Numbered from the stretch's first letter, positions 17,945 through 27,351 are shown. The stretch is 64,000 bases of DNA from Actinacidiphila paucisporea (GCF_900142575.1 NZ_FRBI01000023.1:1-64000), one strand, 5' to 3'. Notes: generated from the letters alone by a model not told the origin. Translations and numbers: made by a program.

Positions 17945-18658
17945 ATGGACACCGTTCGGAAAGTCGCCGTCGTCACCGGTGCCTCGCGGGGGATCGGCGC
18001 CGCCCTGGTCACGGCATACCGCGGGCTCGGCTACGCGGTCGTCGCGGCCGCCCGCTCCATCGCGGCGTCCGGCGATCCCGAGGTGCTCGCCGTGGCCGGC
18101 GACCTGGCGGAGCCCGGTGTCGGGGCGCGCGTCGTCGAAGCGGCCATGGAGCGGTTCGGGCGGATCGACACGCTGGTCAACAATGCCGGCGTCTTCGTCG
18201 CCAAGCCCTTCACCGACTACACCGACGAGGACTTCGACACGGTGGTCGGGGTCAACCTGCGCGGCTCCTTCGAGGTCACGCGCGGGGCGATCGCCGCGAT
18301 GCTCTCCCGGGACGGGGGCGGCCATGTCGTGAACGTCTCCACCAGCCTGGTCGACCACGCCGAGGCCGAGTCCAACAGCGGGCTGGCGTCGCTGACCAAG
18401 GGCGGCCTGAACGCGGTCACCAAGGCGCTGGCCATCGAGTACGCCGCCCGCGGTATCCGGGTGAACACCGTCGCTCTCGGCATCATCAGGACCCCGATGC
18501 ACCCCGACGACCCCGGCGGTGCCCTGGCCGCGCACCACCCGCTCAACCGGATGGGCGAGATCGAGGACGTCGTCCGGGCGATCCTCTACCTGGAGCAGGC
18601 CCCCTTCGTCACCGGCGAGATCGCACACGTCGACGGCGGCCAGAGCGCCGGGCACTGA
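17945..18658 (+). CDS. SDR-family oxidoreductase lacking the catalytic tyrosine
   Basis: A 237-residue classical SDR. The cofactor loop is TGASRGIG, followed by GDLAEPG, VNNAGVF and GGGHVVNVSTS with the active-site Ser region, and a GIRVNTVALGIIRTPMH C-terminal block. In the YxxxK position the sequence reads A-S-L-T-K (in GLASLTKGGL), so the catalytic Tyr is replaced by Ala while the Lys is kept. It may be a catalytically altered SDR or use another acid. The ATG at 17945 is preceded by GGAGG. An NTF2-like gene follows 79 bases downstream on the same strand. Confidence 0.82.
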   Translation: MDTVRKVAVVTGASRGIGAALVTAYRGLGYAVVAAARSIAASGDPEVLAVAGDLAEPGVGARVVEAAMERFGRIDTLVNNAGVFVAKPFTDYTDEDFDTVVGVNLRGSFEVTRGAIAAMLSRDGGGHVVNVSTSLVDHAEAESNSGLASLTKGGLNAVTKALAIEYAARGIRVNTVALGIIRTPMHPDDPGGALAAHHPLNRMGEIEDVVRAILYLEQAPFVTGEIAHVDGGQSAGH

Positions 18659-18737
18659 CCGGCCCGGCTCCGGGCACCCGGGGCGCGGCGACCGGGCCGC
18701 GCCCGTATTCCGAGTATCCGACCGACAGGAGAGCCCA

Positions 18738-19109
18738 GTGAGCACGACGACGGACGACGAAGCGATCCTGCGCGGTGTCCTGGACGCGTGGAAGGCGGCG
18801 GTCGACGCCCACGAACCGGAGCGGGTCGCCGCCGGTTTCACCGAGGACGCGATCTTCCAGGGGCTGCACCCCTACGGCGTCGGACGGCAGGGGATCGCCG
18901 CCTACTACGACTCGCAGCCGATGGGGATGACCGCGCGGTACCGGATCCTGGAGACGCGGCGGCTCGCCGACGACCTCGTCCTCGGCTACCAGAGCGTCGA
19001 ATTCGCCTTCACCGACCGGCCCGCGCTGACCGTCAGCCTCAGCCTGCTGCTGAAGCGCCAGGAGGACGGCTGGAGAATCGCCCATTACCAGGTCTCCCTC
19101 CTGCCCTGA
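18738..19109 (+). CDS. NTF2-like (SgcJ/EcaC type) protein
   Basis: A 123-residue single-domain cone-shaped fold (NTF2/SnoaL superfamily): AILRGVLDAWKAAVDAHEPE, RVAAGFTEDAIFQG, and a C-terminal RQEDGWRIAHYQVSLLP strand typical of SgcJ/EcaC proteins. Such proteins bind small hydrophobic ligands or act as isomerases or hydrolases; this one's role is unknown. The GTG at 18738 is used, with AGGAGAG seven bases upstream. It is downstream of the SDR and probably co-transcribed with it. Confidence 0.75.
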   Translation: MSTTTDDEAILRGVLDAWKAAVDAHEPERVAAGFTEDAIFQGLHPYGVGRQGIAAYYDSQPMGMTARYRILETRRLADDLVLGYQSVEFAFTDRPALTVSLSLLLKRQEDGWRIAHYQVSLLP

Positions 19110-19204
19110 CAGCCGCGCACATGCGCCCGGCAGATCGTGTCCCTAGGCTGGGAAGGGTGTGTTTTCTCGCATCACTCGGCGAATACGCGGAGGGCGATTC
19201 TGTT

Positions 19205-19900
19205 ATGGCGAAAATTCTTTTCCTGGTCAGTGGAGCGACCTATCTCGTCCTGAAGGACGGTTCGAGATACGCCACCGGCTACTGGGCCGAGGAGTTCGCG
19301 GCCCCCTACAAGGCCTTCACCGAGGCCGGCCACCAGGTCGTGGTCGCCACACCCGGCGGGGTCACCCCGAACGTCGACATGATGAGCCTGCGCCCCGCGA
19401 TGGCGGGCGGTGAGCAGGGGGCACTCGACCTGGAGGCCGTCATCCGCTCCGCGGAGGAGATGCGCCGGCCGCTCCAGCTCTCCGACGTGCGGGTCGAGGA
19501 CTACGACGCGGTGTACCTGCCCGGCGGGCACGGGCCGATGCAGGACCTGTGCGTGGACGCCGACGCCGGCCGCATCCTGACCGCGCAACTCGCCTCGGGC
19601 AGGCCCCTGGTCATCGTCTGCCACGCTCCCGCCGCGATTCTGGCCACCAGGATCCGCGGCGAGTCGCCGTTCACGGGCTATCGCGTCACGTGCTTCACCA
19701 ATGAGGAAGAAGAGGGCGTCGGGCTGGCCGACAAGGCCCAGTGGCTGCTCGAGGACGAGCTGAAGGACAAAATCGGCGTCGAATTCAGCCGCGGCGAGAT
19801 ATGGAAGCCGTACACGGTCGAGGACCGCAATCTGTTCACCGGGCAGAATCCGCATTCCGCCGCGGCGCTGGCTGAGCGGCTGCTGAAGGAACTGGCGTAG
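19205..19900 (+). CDS. DJ-1/PfpI family protein (Hsp31-like)
   Basis: A 231-residue protein of the class I glutamine-amidotransferase-like/DJ-1 superfamily: MAKILFLVSGATYLVLKDGS, GYWAEEFAAPYKAFTEAGHQ, YLPGGHGPMQDL, and the nucleophile elbow VIVCHAPAA with the Cys-His pair. The E-C-H arrangement and the GYWAEE segment match Hsp31/glyoxalase III-like members, which handle reactive carbonyls or act as chaperones. A TAGGCT -10-like box lies near 19144. The activity is inferred. Confidence 0.82.
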   Translation: MAKILFLVSGATYLVLKDGSRYATGYWAEEFAAPYKAFTEAGHQVVVATPGGVTPNVDMMSLRPAMAGGEQGALDLEAVIRSAEEMRRPLQLSDVRVEDYDAVYLPGGHGPMQDLCVDADAGRILTAQLASGRPLVIVCHAPAAILATRIRGESPFTGYRVTCFTNEEEEGVGLADKAQWLLEDELKDKIGVEFSRGEIWKPYTVEDRNLFTGQNPHSAAALAERLLKELA

Positions 19901-19925
19901 CGGCCGGCGCCGCCCCCGGCGGCCT

Positions 19926-20909
19926 TCAGGACGCGGTGGCGGGCGGCGGTGGCACGCGGGGCAGGAAGGTCCGCCGGGACAGGCCGAGCAGGGTCCGGGC
20001 CGCCAGTGCCGCCCACGCGCAGGTGGCGACGGCCAGCAGGGCGTAGGTGAGCGGCTGCCGGCCCCGGACGTGCTCGACTCCCAGCCAGAGCAGGCCGTTG
20101 GTGACGGCGGCGGCGTAGGAGAAGGCGAAGGCCCAGTGGCCGACCCCGAAGGGCACGCGGACGTACGTGGACGCCATGGAGAGCTGGACCAGGACCATCA
20201 AGGTGGCGTAGCCCGCCAGGAGTTCGGACCCGAGGCCGAGGCTGCCGCCGTTGATGGCGAACCAGGCGTTCCCCGCCACGACCGGGGGCGCGACCTCGAT
20301 GGCGATCGTGGGGATGAGCGGCAGCGGGAGCATGGGCTGGGTGAACAGGCGGACCAGGATGATGGAGCCGAGGACCAGCCAGGACACCAGGCCGTAGCCG
20401 AACATCAGGCGGGCCGGCGTGTTCCAGCCGAGCGCGGCGCAGCCCGCGGCCGCGATGAGGCCGCCGGCGGCCGTCGGCAGGAAGTACGCCGGGTGCCACT
20501 GGGCCAGGCGGGAGTCGCTCCTGATCCACAGCCCGGTCAGCCAGCTCCCGAGGAGCACGGTGAGCACCAGCGCGACGGCGAAGACCGTCTCGCCGGCGCC
20601 CCGGGCGTGCCTGGCCAGGGCGATACCCAGCGGTATCGGCGTGATCAGCCCGAGTGCCGTGAAAGGTCCCATGACGGGATCGGGCAGCTCGGTGAGCAGC
20701 CGCCCCTGGGCGGTGATGTTGCGCAGATAGGCCGCCGCGATCAGCACCCAGAGGGCCCCGGCGGCGATCCACAGGACGTCCGCGGGCCACCGCGGGGCGT
20801 GCACGGTGTCGCCTGCCACGGCCCAGCACTGGGCGAGCCCCGCGGTGCCGAAGGCGACACCGAACAGATTCGCCGTCAAGCGGTAAGGGGACTCCCTGGC
20901 CGTCCGCAT
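19926..20909 (-). CDS. TDT-family transporter (TehA/SLAC1-like), copy 1
   Basis: A roughly 327-residue protein with about ten hydrophobic helices: SPYRLTANLFGVAFGTAGLA at the N-terminus, GLITPIPLGIALARHARG, LIPTIAIEVAPPVVAGNAWF, and VPFGVGHWAFAFSYAAAVTN near the C-terminus. These match the tellurite-resistance/dicarboxylate transporter (TDT) family, related to SLAC1 anion channels. The substrate is unknown. The start is uncertain: ATG at 20909 is preferred, but a nearby upstream GTG is possible. Another TDT gene lies directly upstream. Confidence 0.75.
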   Translation of the reverse strand: MRTARESPYRLTANLFGVAFGTAGLAQCWAVAGDTVHAPRWPADVLWIAAGALWVLIAAAYLRNITAQGRLLTELPDPVMGPFTALGLITPIPLGIALARHARGAGETVFAVALVLTVLLGSWLTGLWIRSDSRLAQWHPAYFLPTAAGGLIAAAGCAALGWNTPARLMFGYGLVSWLVLGSIILVRLFTQPMLPLPLIPTIAIEVAPPVVAGNAWFAINGGSLGLGSELLAGYATLMVLVQLSMASTYVRVPFGVGHWAFAFSYAAAVTNGLLWLGVEHVRGRQPLTYALLAVATCAWAALAARTLLGLSRRTFLPRVPPPPATAS

Positions 20910-21053
20910 GCTGTCGGTGCCCACTTTCCCGGGATACGCGTCCCGCCGGACGAAGCCCGGCTGCCGGAATCGTAGGGCGGCCGGCCCCCTGCTCCCGCGA
21001 CGGCGCACGGTGGGCCGGCCACGTGTCCGGGAAGGCACGGCGCTGCCCGGCTC

Positions 21054-22172
21054 TCATCGCCGCTGCCGGTGCCCCGAGGCGTGGACCAGCGAGTACCCGG
21101 CCACCGCCGCCCACGCGGCCACCAGCAGCCCGTAGAAACCCACGGCGGTCCACACGAACAGCAGCGAGCCGGTCCTGGCGGCCAGCGCGCTGGTGCCGGT
21201 GACGCAGGCGCCGAGCGGGAAGATGAACGACCACCAGGTGGGTGCGAAGGGCAGCCCCGCGCGGAACTCCCGTACGGTCAGCGCCGCGGCCAGCGCCAGC
21301 CACAGCAGGGCGAAGCCCCACAGCCCCACTCCGGGCAGCAGCGCGAGCACCGCCGCGCCCAGCGCGTAGGGGGGCGGCAGCACGCCCTTGGCGGCCGTCG
21401 CCAGCGCGCCCAGCGCCGTCACCGCCTGGCCCAGCGCGCCCAGGCCGATCCACACCGTCGGCACGACCGCTCCGGCAGGCGCGTCATGGTGCATCAGGCG
21501 GCTGTAGACCATGGCGAGTACGAGGAAGACGGCCACCAGGCCAAGGCCGAGCAGCGCGTAGCAGCCCAGCAGCAGGGCCAGCCGCGGCTGGCCGGCCGGT
21601 GCGTGCGGGACCAGCAGCGCGCCCGTCGCCGCCGAGACCAGCGGCGGCACCACCGGCATCAGCCAGCCGCCGGACGCCGCGTCGGGCGCGAAGCGGTGCC
21701 GGGTGACCATCAGGTACGGCACGGCGCACGCGGTGACCAGCCCGAAGCCGGTGCCGAGCGTCCACAGCGACCAGTCGGTGACCAGCGCCGCCCGCGTGCC
21801 CATCACCTTCCCGCCCAGCAGCAGCGCCCCGACGCCCACGGTCAGCAGCGCCATCGGCGGGGCGCCGAGGAAAGGGGCTGCCACCGGGTCCGCGGCGTGC
21901 AGCCGCAGCCTCCGCTGCCGGACGTAGCGGGCGGCAAGCACCGCGAGCAGCAGCACCGCGGCCAGCCAGACCACCGTGGCGGCGGTACGCAGCCCGTCGG
22001 AGCTCCGCGGCAGGTTGACCGCCGCGTTGGCGACGATGCCGGTGCCCATCACGGCCGCGAACCAGCCGGGCGCCAGTGCCGGGCGCCCCGCGGCCGCTGC
22101 CGCGGGCGCCCCCTGGCCGGCGGCCGCCGGGCCGGCCGGGACGGATCGATTGGTGCTGAGCTGGGGTGTCAC
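21054..22172 (-). CDS. TDT-family transporter (TehA/SLAC1-like), copy 2
   Basis: A roughly 372-residue membrane protein with ten predicted helices: LAPGWFAAVMGTGIVANAAV, GGKVMGTRAALVTDWSLWTL, SRLMHHDAPAGAVVPTVWIG, and PTWWSFIFPLGACVTGTSAL are TDT hallmarks (MGTGI and TWWSFIFP). The GTG at 22172 is chosen because TPQLSTNRS leads into the normal N-terminus; the in-frame extension is low complexity. It precedes the other TDT gene by 144 bases on the same strand. The two are only distantly similar and probably carry different substrates. Confidence 0.78.
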   Translation of the reverse strand: MTPQLSTNRSVPAGPAAAGQGAPAAAAAGRPALAPGWFAAVMGTGIVANAAVNLPRSSDGLRTAATVVWLAAVLLLAVLAARYVRQRRLRLHAADPVAAPFLGAPPMALLTVGVGALLLGGKVMGTRAALVTDWSLWTLGTGFGLVTACAVPYLMVTRHRFAPDAASGGWLMPVVPPLVSAATGALLVPHAPAGQPRLALLLGCYALLGLGLVAVFLVLAMVYSRLMHHDAPAGAVVPTVWIGLGALGQAVTALGALATAAKGVLPPPYALGAAVLALLPGVGLWGFALLWLALAAALTVREFRAGLPFAPTWWSFIFPLGACVTGTSALAARTGSLLFVWTAVGFYGLLVAAWAAVAGYSLVHASGHRQRR

Positions 22173-22282
22173 GAGACGGAACGCTTCTTTCCTGGTTCGG
22201 GGAGCCGGGGGCGGTGGCCTTTCGACGGTAGGGCGGCGCTCCGCGACGGCCGTACGGTTGCGCACGCCACGAAGCCCTCACA

Positions 22283-22747
22283 TCAGGACGCGCGGCCACG
22301 CGCGGTGCCCGTCGAGCGCGCCATCGCCGCGAGCCGCGCGACCTGCTCGCCCATGCCGCGCGTGCCGCTCAGCGGGGTGCGGGCGTAGGGCCACACGGCC
22401 TGGGCGAGGGCGACGTGGCGCGCGCCGCCGAGGACCACCACGGGGTCGAGTCGGTCGATGCCGCGCCGCGCCGCCTGCTCGCGGACGAGCCCGGCCGATA
22501 CGGCGCCGGCCGCGCCGTGCGGTGTGTCGTACGGCTCGATCACGTCATCGAGGCCGAGCAGGCCGTAGCGGGCGGAGAGGATCAGCAGCCGCTCCGGGCG
22601 CAGCGCCTCCGCGGCCCTCCGGCAGGCACGGTGGTAGGAGCCGGTGTACATGTCCGCCGCCCGCGCGGCGACGTCCAGCTTGCGGGCGCCGCAGGGCACC
22701 ACGACCAGCTCGGCCGCGAAGCAGTCCAGGTACTCGTTGGGGGGCAT
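22283..22747 (-). CDS. DUF6884-like protein
   Basis: A 154-residue soluble protein: LVVVPCGARKLDVAARAADM, YTGSYHRACRRAAEAL, LILSARYGLLGLDDVIEPYD, and LGGARHVALAQAVWPYARTP. The PCG-KK-like opening, YTGS-H and LSARYGLL motifs resemble DUF6884 proteins seen in actinobacteria and phages. Their biochemical role is unknown to me. The ATG at 22747 begins the conserved region; the long open frame above it is low complexity. Confidence 0.7.
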   Translation of the reverse strand: MPPNEYLDCFAAELVVVPCGARKLDVAARAADMYTGSYHRACRRAAEALRPERLLILSARYGLLGLDDVIEPYDTPHGAAGAVSAGLVREQAARRGIDRLDPVVVLGGARHVALAQAVWPYARTPLSGTRGMGEQVARLAAMARSTGTARGRAS

Positions 22748-23528
22748 ACGCGCTCTTTCCAGGGTCCGCGGTCCGGCCCGGTCCGAGGCCCGGCGCTGAC
22801 CTGTACGTCCCGCACGGCGGCCTCGAACCGCTTCCGCCCCGCACAACGCCGCCACCGGCGGCGGACACGTCCCCGCCACCGGCCAGGAAACCCTCACATC
22901 CGGACGCGGTCCCCGACGTACCGGGGTGCGGACCCCGGGCCATCCGTGCGCGGGCACGGCCACGCCCCCGGCACCCCGGCGGCCTCCGCGCGTATCCGGG
23001 GCGCGCATCCCCGGGCCATCCGCACGCGCCCCCCCGCGTATCCGGACGCACGGGCCATCCGGGCGCTGCCCCCACCGCGCACCGGCACCCGGACCCCCGG
23101 ACATCCGAGGCATCCGGGCGCGGGCACCGCCACCAGGACACCCGGCATCCGGACGCGGACTCTCGGCCCCCGGGCGCGAACCGCCGCGGTTCCGCACGCG
23201 GGGTCCCGGGCCTGTCCGGGCGCCCGCGTCTCCGGGCGCACCCCCGGCCCCCCGGCGGCCTCCGCCGCGGTACGGCGGGGGCCCGTCCGGCGCGGGCCCG
23301 TCCGGCGCGGGCCCGGGTGGTGCGGGGGCGGGCAGGAGCCCGATGTCCTCATCTGCGGCAGTCGTGGCGTTTTCGGCTCGCTGCCCGGCCGGCCAGGCCT
23401 CGTAGCCTCGGAGACGCCGACGCGGTCCCGCGTCACCGGCAGGGGGGAAGCCCCGGTGGCCGACCGGCGAGGGGCAGAGCGCCGGCGAAGGTTCCCGGAA
23501 ACGGAAGAGGAAGAAGGCGGATTCCGCC
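22748..23528. other. Long non-coding, repeat-rich gap
   Basis: No supportable gene was found. From about 22890 to 23200 a degenerate unit resembling CATCCGGRCGCG occurs at least six times, interleaved with CCCCGGGCC blocks. At 23277-23310 a 15-base unit (GGCGCGGGCCCGTCC) is tandemly repeated. Frames through it are Pro/Arg/Gly-rich in every reading and lack domain character. The right end must carry the promoter of the E1 gene. Confidence 0.55.
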
Positions 23529-26273
23529 GTGGCGTCATCAGCATCCCGTGCCCCCTCGGTCGCCCTTGGAGGCGACTTCGGCATCAACGAGTGGATCGTC
23601 GACGAGCGGCGGCAGGAGTACCTGCGCGACCCGGAGTCCGTCGACCCGGCCTGGCAGGAGTTCTTCCGCATCTCCCCGGCGAAGGGCGGGGAGCCCGCCG
23701 GGCCCGGTGACGGGGCCGCGCAGGAGCCCGGCCCCGAGGCGGCGGTCAAGGCGGTACGGGTCGCGGCGCTGATCCACTCCTACCGGGTCCGCGGGCACCT
23801 GGCCGCCGCCACCGACCCGGTCGGCGCCGAGCCGCCGGCCGGGCACCCGGAACTGGAGCTGTCGGGGCACGGCCTGGACGACGGGGACGCGGAGCGCAGC
23901 TTCCCCGTCGACGGCTTCGCGGGGCGCGCGTCCATGGTGCTGCGCGAGGTGGTGGGCACGCTCCGCGCGGCCTACTGCGGCACCACGGGGATCGAGTACA
24001 TGCACATCCAGGACCCCCGTGAGCGGCTGTGGATCCAGCAGCGTGCCGAAGGTCCGCAGTCGCGCCCCGGCCGCGCCGAGCGCCTGCACATCCTGGAGCG
24101 GCTGGGCGCCGCCGAGTCGTTCGAGACGTTCCTGCACACCAAATACGTCGGGCACAAGCGGTACTCGCTGGAGGGCGGCGAGTCGGCGATCGTCCTGCTG
24201 GACGCGCTGCTGAGCCGCGCCGCCCGGCTGGGCGCCCCCGAGGCGGTCATCGGGATGGCCCACCGGGGCCGGCTGAACGTCCTCGCGAACATCGTCGGCA
24301 AGCCCTGCGCACAGATCTTCGGCGAGTTCGAGGACGCGGCCGACATCCGGTCGGCGCAGGGGTCGGGCGACGTGAAGTACCACCTCGGTGGGTCGGGCAC
24401 CTTCCGCACGGACGACGGCCACGCCATCGCCGTCTCGGTGGTGGCCAACCCGTCGCACCTGGAGGTCTCGGGCCCGGTGGCGCAGGGCGTCGCGCGCGGG
24501 CGGCAGGAGCGGCTGCGGGGCGGCACGCGGGATTTCCCCGTGCTGCCCGTCGCGGTCCACGGCGACGCCGCCTTCGCGGGGCAGGGCGTGGTGGCCGAGA
24601 CGCTGAACATGTCGCAGCTGCCGGGCTACCGCACCGGCGGCACGGTCCACGTGGTCGTCGACAACCAGCTGGGATTCACCACCGCGCCCGCCGGCGGCCG
24701 GTCGAGCACGTACGCCACCAACGTCGCGCGGACCGTGGAGGCGCCGGTTCTGCACGTCAACGGGGACGACCCCGAGGCGGTCGTCCGGGCGGCCGGATGG
24801 GCGCTGGACTACCGGGAGGCCTTCCACAAGGACGTCGTCGTCGATCTGGTCTGCTACCGGCGCCACGGGCACAGCGAGGTGGACGACCCGTCCATCACGC
24901 AGCCGGTCATGTACGACCGCATCGCGCGCCGGCCGTCCGTACGGACGCTGTACGCGCAGTCGCTGCTCGCCGCGGGCGACATCGACGAGCAGGAGGCCCT
25001 GCTGGCCCGGCAGCGCTACCGGGAGCAACTGGACCGCGCCTTCGCCGAGACCGCGGGGCCGCCCGCACCGGGCCCGGGGCCGCTTCCCGTACGCCCTGTC
25101 CCCGGTGCGCCCGGCGACGGGCCGGCCACGGCGGTGGCGGAGGACGTCCTGCGGCGCGTCCTGCGCACCCAGACCGACCTGCCGCCGGACTTCACCCCGC
25201 ATCCGCGCGTCCTGCCGCAGTTGCGGCGCCGGGCGGACATGCTGGACGGCGGGAACGTCGACTGGGCCACCGCCGAGGCGCTCGCGGTCGGCACCCTCCT
25301 GCTGGAGGGCGTACCGGTACGGCTGTCCGGTCAGGACTCGCGGCGGGGGACCTTCGGCCAGCGGCACGCGGTCCTCACCGACCGCCGCACGGGCGGGTCG
25401 CACGTCCCGCTGAACTCGCTCGGCCCGCAGGCGGCGCCTTTCGCGCCGTACGACTCGCCGCTGTCGGAATTCGCGGTGCTGGCCTTCGAGTACGGCTACT
25501 CGCTGGCCCGGCCGGAGGCCCTGGTGATGTGGGAGGCACAGTTCGGGGACTTCGCCAACGGCGCGCAGACCGTCATCGACGAGTACGTCGCCTCGTCGGA
25601 GCAGAAGTGGGGGCAGCGCTCGGGCGTCGTCCTGCTGCTGCCGCACGGGCTGGAGGGGCAGGGCCCCGACCACTCCTCGGGGCGCGTCGAGCGTTTCCTG
25701 CAGCTGTGCGCGGACCGGAACATGACCGTCGCCGTGCCCTCGCTGCCGTCGAACTACTTCCACCTGCTCAGGCGACAGGCGCGGGAGACCGCCCCCAGGC
25801 CGCTGGTCGTCATGGCCCCCAAGTCCGTGCTGCGGCTGAAGGCCGCGACCTCCCGCCTGGAGGAATTCACCGGCGGCTCCTTCCGCCCGGTGATCCCCGA
25901 CGCCACGGCCGACCCCTCCCGTGTCGCGCGCGTGCTGCTGTGCTCGGGCAAGATCGGCTACGACCTGGAGGCCTACCGGCGCGAGGCGGGGCAGGTGGGG
26001 ACGGCCGTCGTCCGGCTGGAGCGCCTCTACCCCTTCCCGGCGGACGAGGTGCGGGCGGAGCTGTCCCGGTACCCCGCCGGGGTCGACGTGCGGTGGGTGC
26101 AGGAGGAGCCGGCCAACCAGGGCGCGTGGACCTTCGCCGGCCCCCGGCTGGACGGGCAGGTCCCCGGCGGCGTGTCGTGCGTGAGCCGGCCTGCCGCGTC
26201 GGCGCCGGCGGTGGGGTCGGCACACCGGCACTCGGCCGAGCAGGAGGACCTCGTACGGCGGGCGTTCTCCTGA
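23529..26273 (+). CDS. 2-oxoglutarate dehydrogenase E1-like enzyme without the E2-type domain
   Basis: A 914-residue thiamine-diphosphate enzyme of the SucA/KGD type. The N-terminal helical tag is GGDFGINEWIVDERRQEYLR; the E1 core contains HTKYVGHKRYSLEGGES, IGMAHRGRLNVLANI, GSGDVKYHLG, VANPSHLEVSGPVAQG, VHGDAAFAGQGVVAETLN (ThDP-Mg segment) and VVDNQLGFTT. The transketolase C-terminal part has SGQDSRRGTFGQRHAV and QFGDFANGAQTVIDEYV. Housekeeping actinobacterial KGD is about 1,230-1,270 residues because of a fused E2-like succinyltransferase domain; that domain is absent here. It may be a paralogue working with a separate E2, or a carboligase/decarboxylase. Start GTG at 23529. Confidence 0.88.
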   Translation: MASSASRAPSVALGGDFGINEWIVDERRQEYLRDPESVDPAWQEFFRISPAKGGEPAGPGDGAAQEPGPEAAVKAVRVAALIHSYRVRGHLAAATDPVGAEPPAGHPELELSGHGLDDGDAERSFPVDGFAGRASMVLREVVGTLRAAYCGTTGIEYMHIQDPRERLWIQQRAEGPQSRPGRAERLHILERLGAAESFETFLHTKYVGHKRYSLEGGESAIVLLDALLSRAARLGAPEAVIGMAHRGRLNVLANIVGKPCAQIFGEFEDAADIRSAQGSGDVKYHLGGSGTFRTDDGHAIAVSVVANPSHLEVSGPVAQGVARGRQERLRGGTRDFPVLPVAVHGDAAFAGQGVVAETLNMSQLPGYRTGGTVHVVVDNQLGFTTAPAGGRSSTYATNVARTVEAPVLHVNGDDPEAVVRAAGWALDYREAFHKDVVVDLVCYRRHGHSEVDDPSITQPVMYDRIARRPSVRTLYAQSLLAAGDIDEQEALLARQRYREQLDRAFAETAGPPAPGPGPLPVRPVPGAPGDGPATAVAEDVLRRVLRTQTDLPPDFTPHPRVLPQLRRRADMLDGGNVDWATAEALAVGTLLLEGVPVRLSGQDSRRGTFGQRHAVLTDRRTGGSHVPLNSLGPQAAPFAPYDSPLSEFAVLAFEYGYSLARPEALVMWEAQFGDFANGAQTVIDEYVASSEQKWGQRSGVVLLLPHGLEGQGPDHSSGRVERFLQLCADRNMTVAVPSLPSNYFHLLRRQARETAPRPLVVMAPKSVLRLKAATSRLEEFTGGSFRPVIPDATADPSRVARVLLCSGKIGYDLEAYRREAGQVGTAVVRLERLYPFPADEVRAELSRYPAGVDVRWVQEEPANQGAWTFAGPRLDGQVPGGVSCVSRPAASAPAVGSAHRHSAEQEDLVRRAFS

Positions 26274-26300
26274 GGTTCGAGGGGCCGGTCCGGGCGGCGC

Positions 26301-27299
26301 TCAGCTCAGCGCGTGGACCGCTCCGGTGGTGCGGAAGCCGGCCCGGTAGGCGCCGGGTGTGACGCCCAGGTGGCGGACGAAGGCGCGACGGAGCGACTCC
26401 GGCGAGCCGAAGCCGGTGCGGCGGGCGACCGCGGCGAGCGGGTCGTCGCCGCCCTCCAGCAGGGCGACCGCCGCCTCCAGCCGGACCTGCTCCACGTAGC
26501 GGGCCGGGGTCAGGCCGACCTCGTCGCAGAAGAGCCGGGTCACGTGGCGCGGGCTGATGCTGGCCCTGCGGGCCATGGCGGACAGCGTGTGGTCGGCGCC
26601 GGGGTCCGCCGCGACGGCGTCCAGCACCCGGCGCAGCGAGTCCCTGCGCGTGTGCGGGGGGCGGGTGCGGGCGCTGAACTGGGACTGCCCGCCCGGGCGT
26701 TGCATGAAGACGACCAGGTCCTTGGCCACGGACCTGGCGACCTCGCCCCCGTAGTCCTCTTCCACCAGGGCCAGCGACAGGTCGATACCCGCGCTGACCC
26801 CGGCCGAGGTCACCACCGTGCCGTCCTGGACGAAGATCGCGTCGGGCTCCACCTGGACGGCGGGATAGCGCAGGCCGAGCTCGCGGGTGTTGCGCCAGTG
26901 GGTGGTGGCGCGGCGGCCGTCCAGCAGGCCGGCGGCGGCCAGCAGGAAGGCCCCGGTGCAGACGGAGGCCGTACGGCGGGAGCGCGCGTGGAGCGTGCGT
27001 ACGTGGTCCAGCAGCTCGTCGTCCTTGACCAACCGGTCCCACGCGGGGCCGCCGGGCACCACCAGGACGTCGATCGGCCCGTGCGCCTCGTCGGCGGCCG
27101 TGTCCACACCGAGCCGGGTGCCCGAGGCGGTGGTCACCTCGCCGCCGTCGGCGGAGACCAGGCTCAGCACGTAGTGGCCGCCGAATTCGTTCGCCGAGGT
27201 GAAGACCTCGATCGGGCCCGTCACGTCCAGCAGCCGGACGCCCGGGAAGACCAGGACGGTCACGTGGAGCGAGCCGGTTCTGCCCTGCCTGGTGGTCAT
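26301..27299 (-). CDS. GlxA-type AraC transcriptional regulator (DJ-1/PfpI plus HTH)
   Basis: A 332-residue regulator. Residues 10-185 form a DJ-1/PfpI-like domain (VTVLVFPGVRLLDVTGPIEV, LVVPGGPAWD, ASVCTGAFLLAAAGLLDGRR). Residues 215-325 form an AraC double helix-turn-helix (MARRASISPRHVTRLFCDEV, GFGSPESLRRAFVRHLGVTP). The family usually activates genes for nitrogenous or amino-acid substrates in response to an unknown ligand. It ends 27 bases from the convergent E1 gene and starts divergently from the HxlR gene, with a palindrome between them. Confidence 0.88.
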   Translation of the reverse strand: MTTRQGRTGSLHVTVLVFPGVRLLDVTGPIEVFTSANEFGGHYVLSLVSADGGEVTTASGTRLGVDTAADEAHGPIDVLVVPGGPAWDRLVKDDELLDHVRTLHARSRRTASVCTGAFLLAAAGLLDGRRATTHWRNTRELGLRYPAVQVEPDAIFVQDGTVVTSAGVSAGIDLSLALVEEDYGGEVARSVAKDLVVFMQRPGGQSQFSARTRPPHTRRDSLRRVLDAVAADPGADHTLSAMARRASISPRHVTRLFCDEVGLTPARYVEQVRLEAAVALLEGGDDPLAAVARRTGFGSPESLRRAFVRHLGVTPGAYRAGFRTTGAVHALS

Positions 27300-27351
27300 C
27301 GGCTCCTCCGAACGTGGCGGTGCTGGCGTGGCCGAGGGTAACCCGGGTCAG

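Noticed and set aside
22748-23528. Long open frames across the gap on both strands
   Set aside because: All are Pro/Arg/Gly-rich low-complexity translations produced by GC bias, with no domain or start signal.
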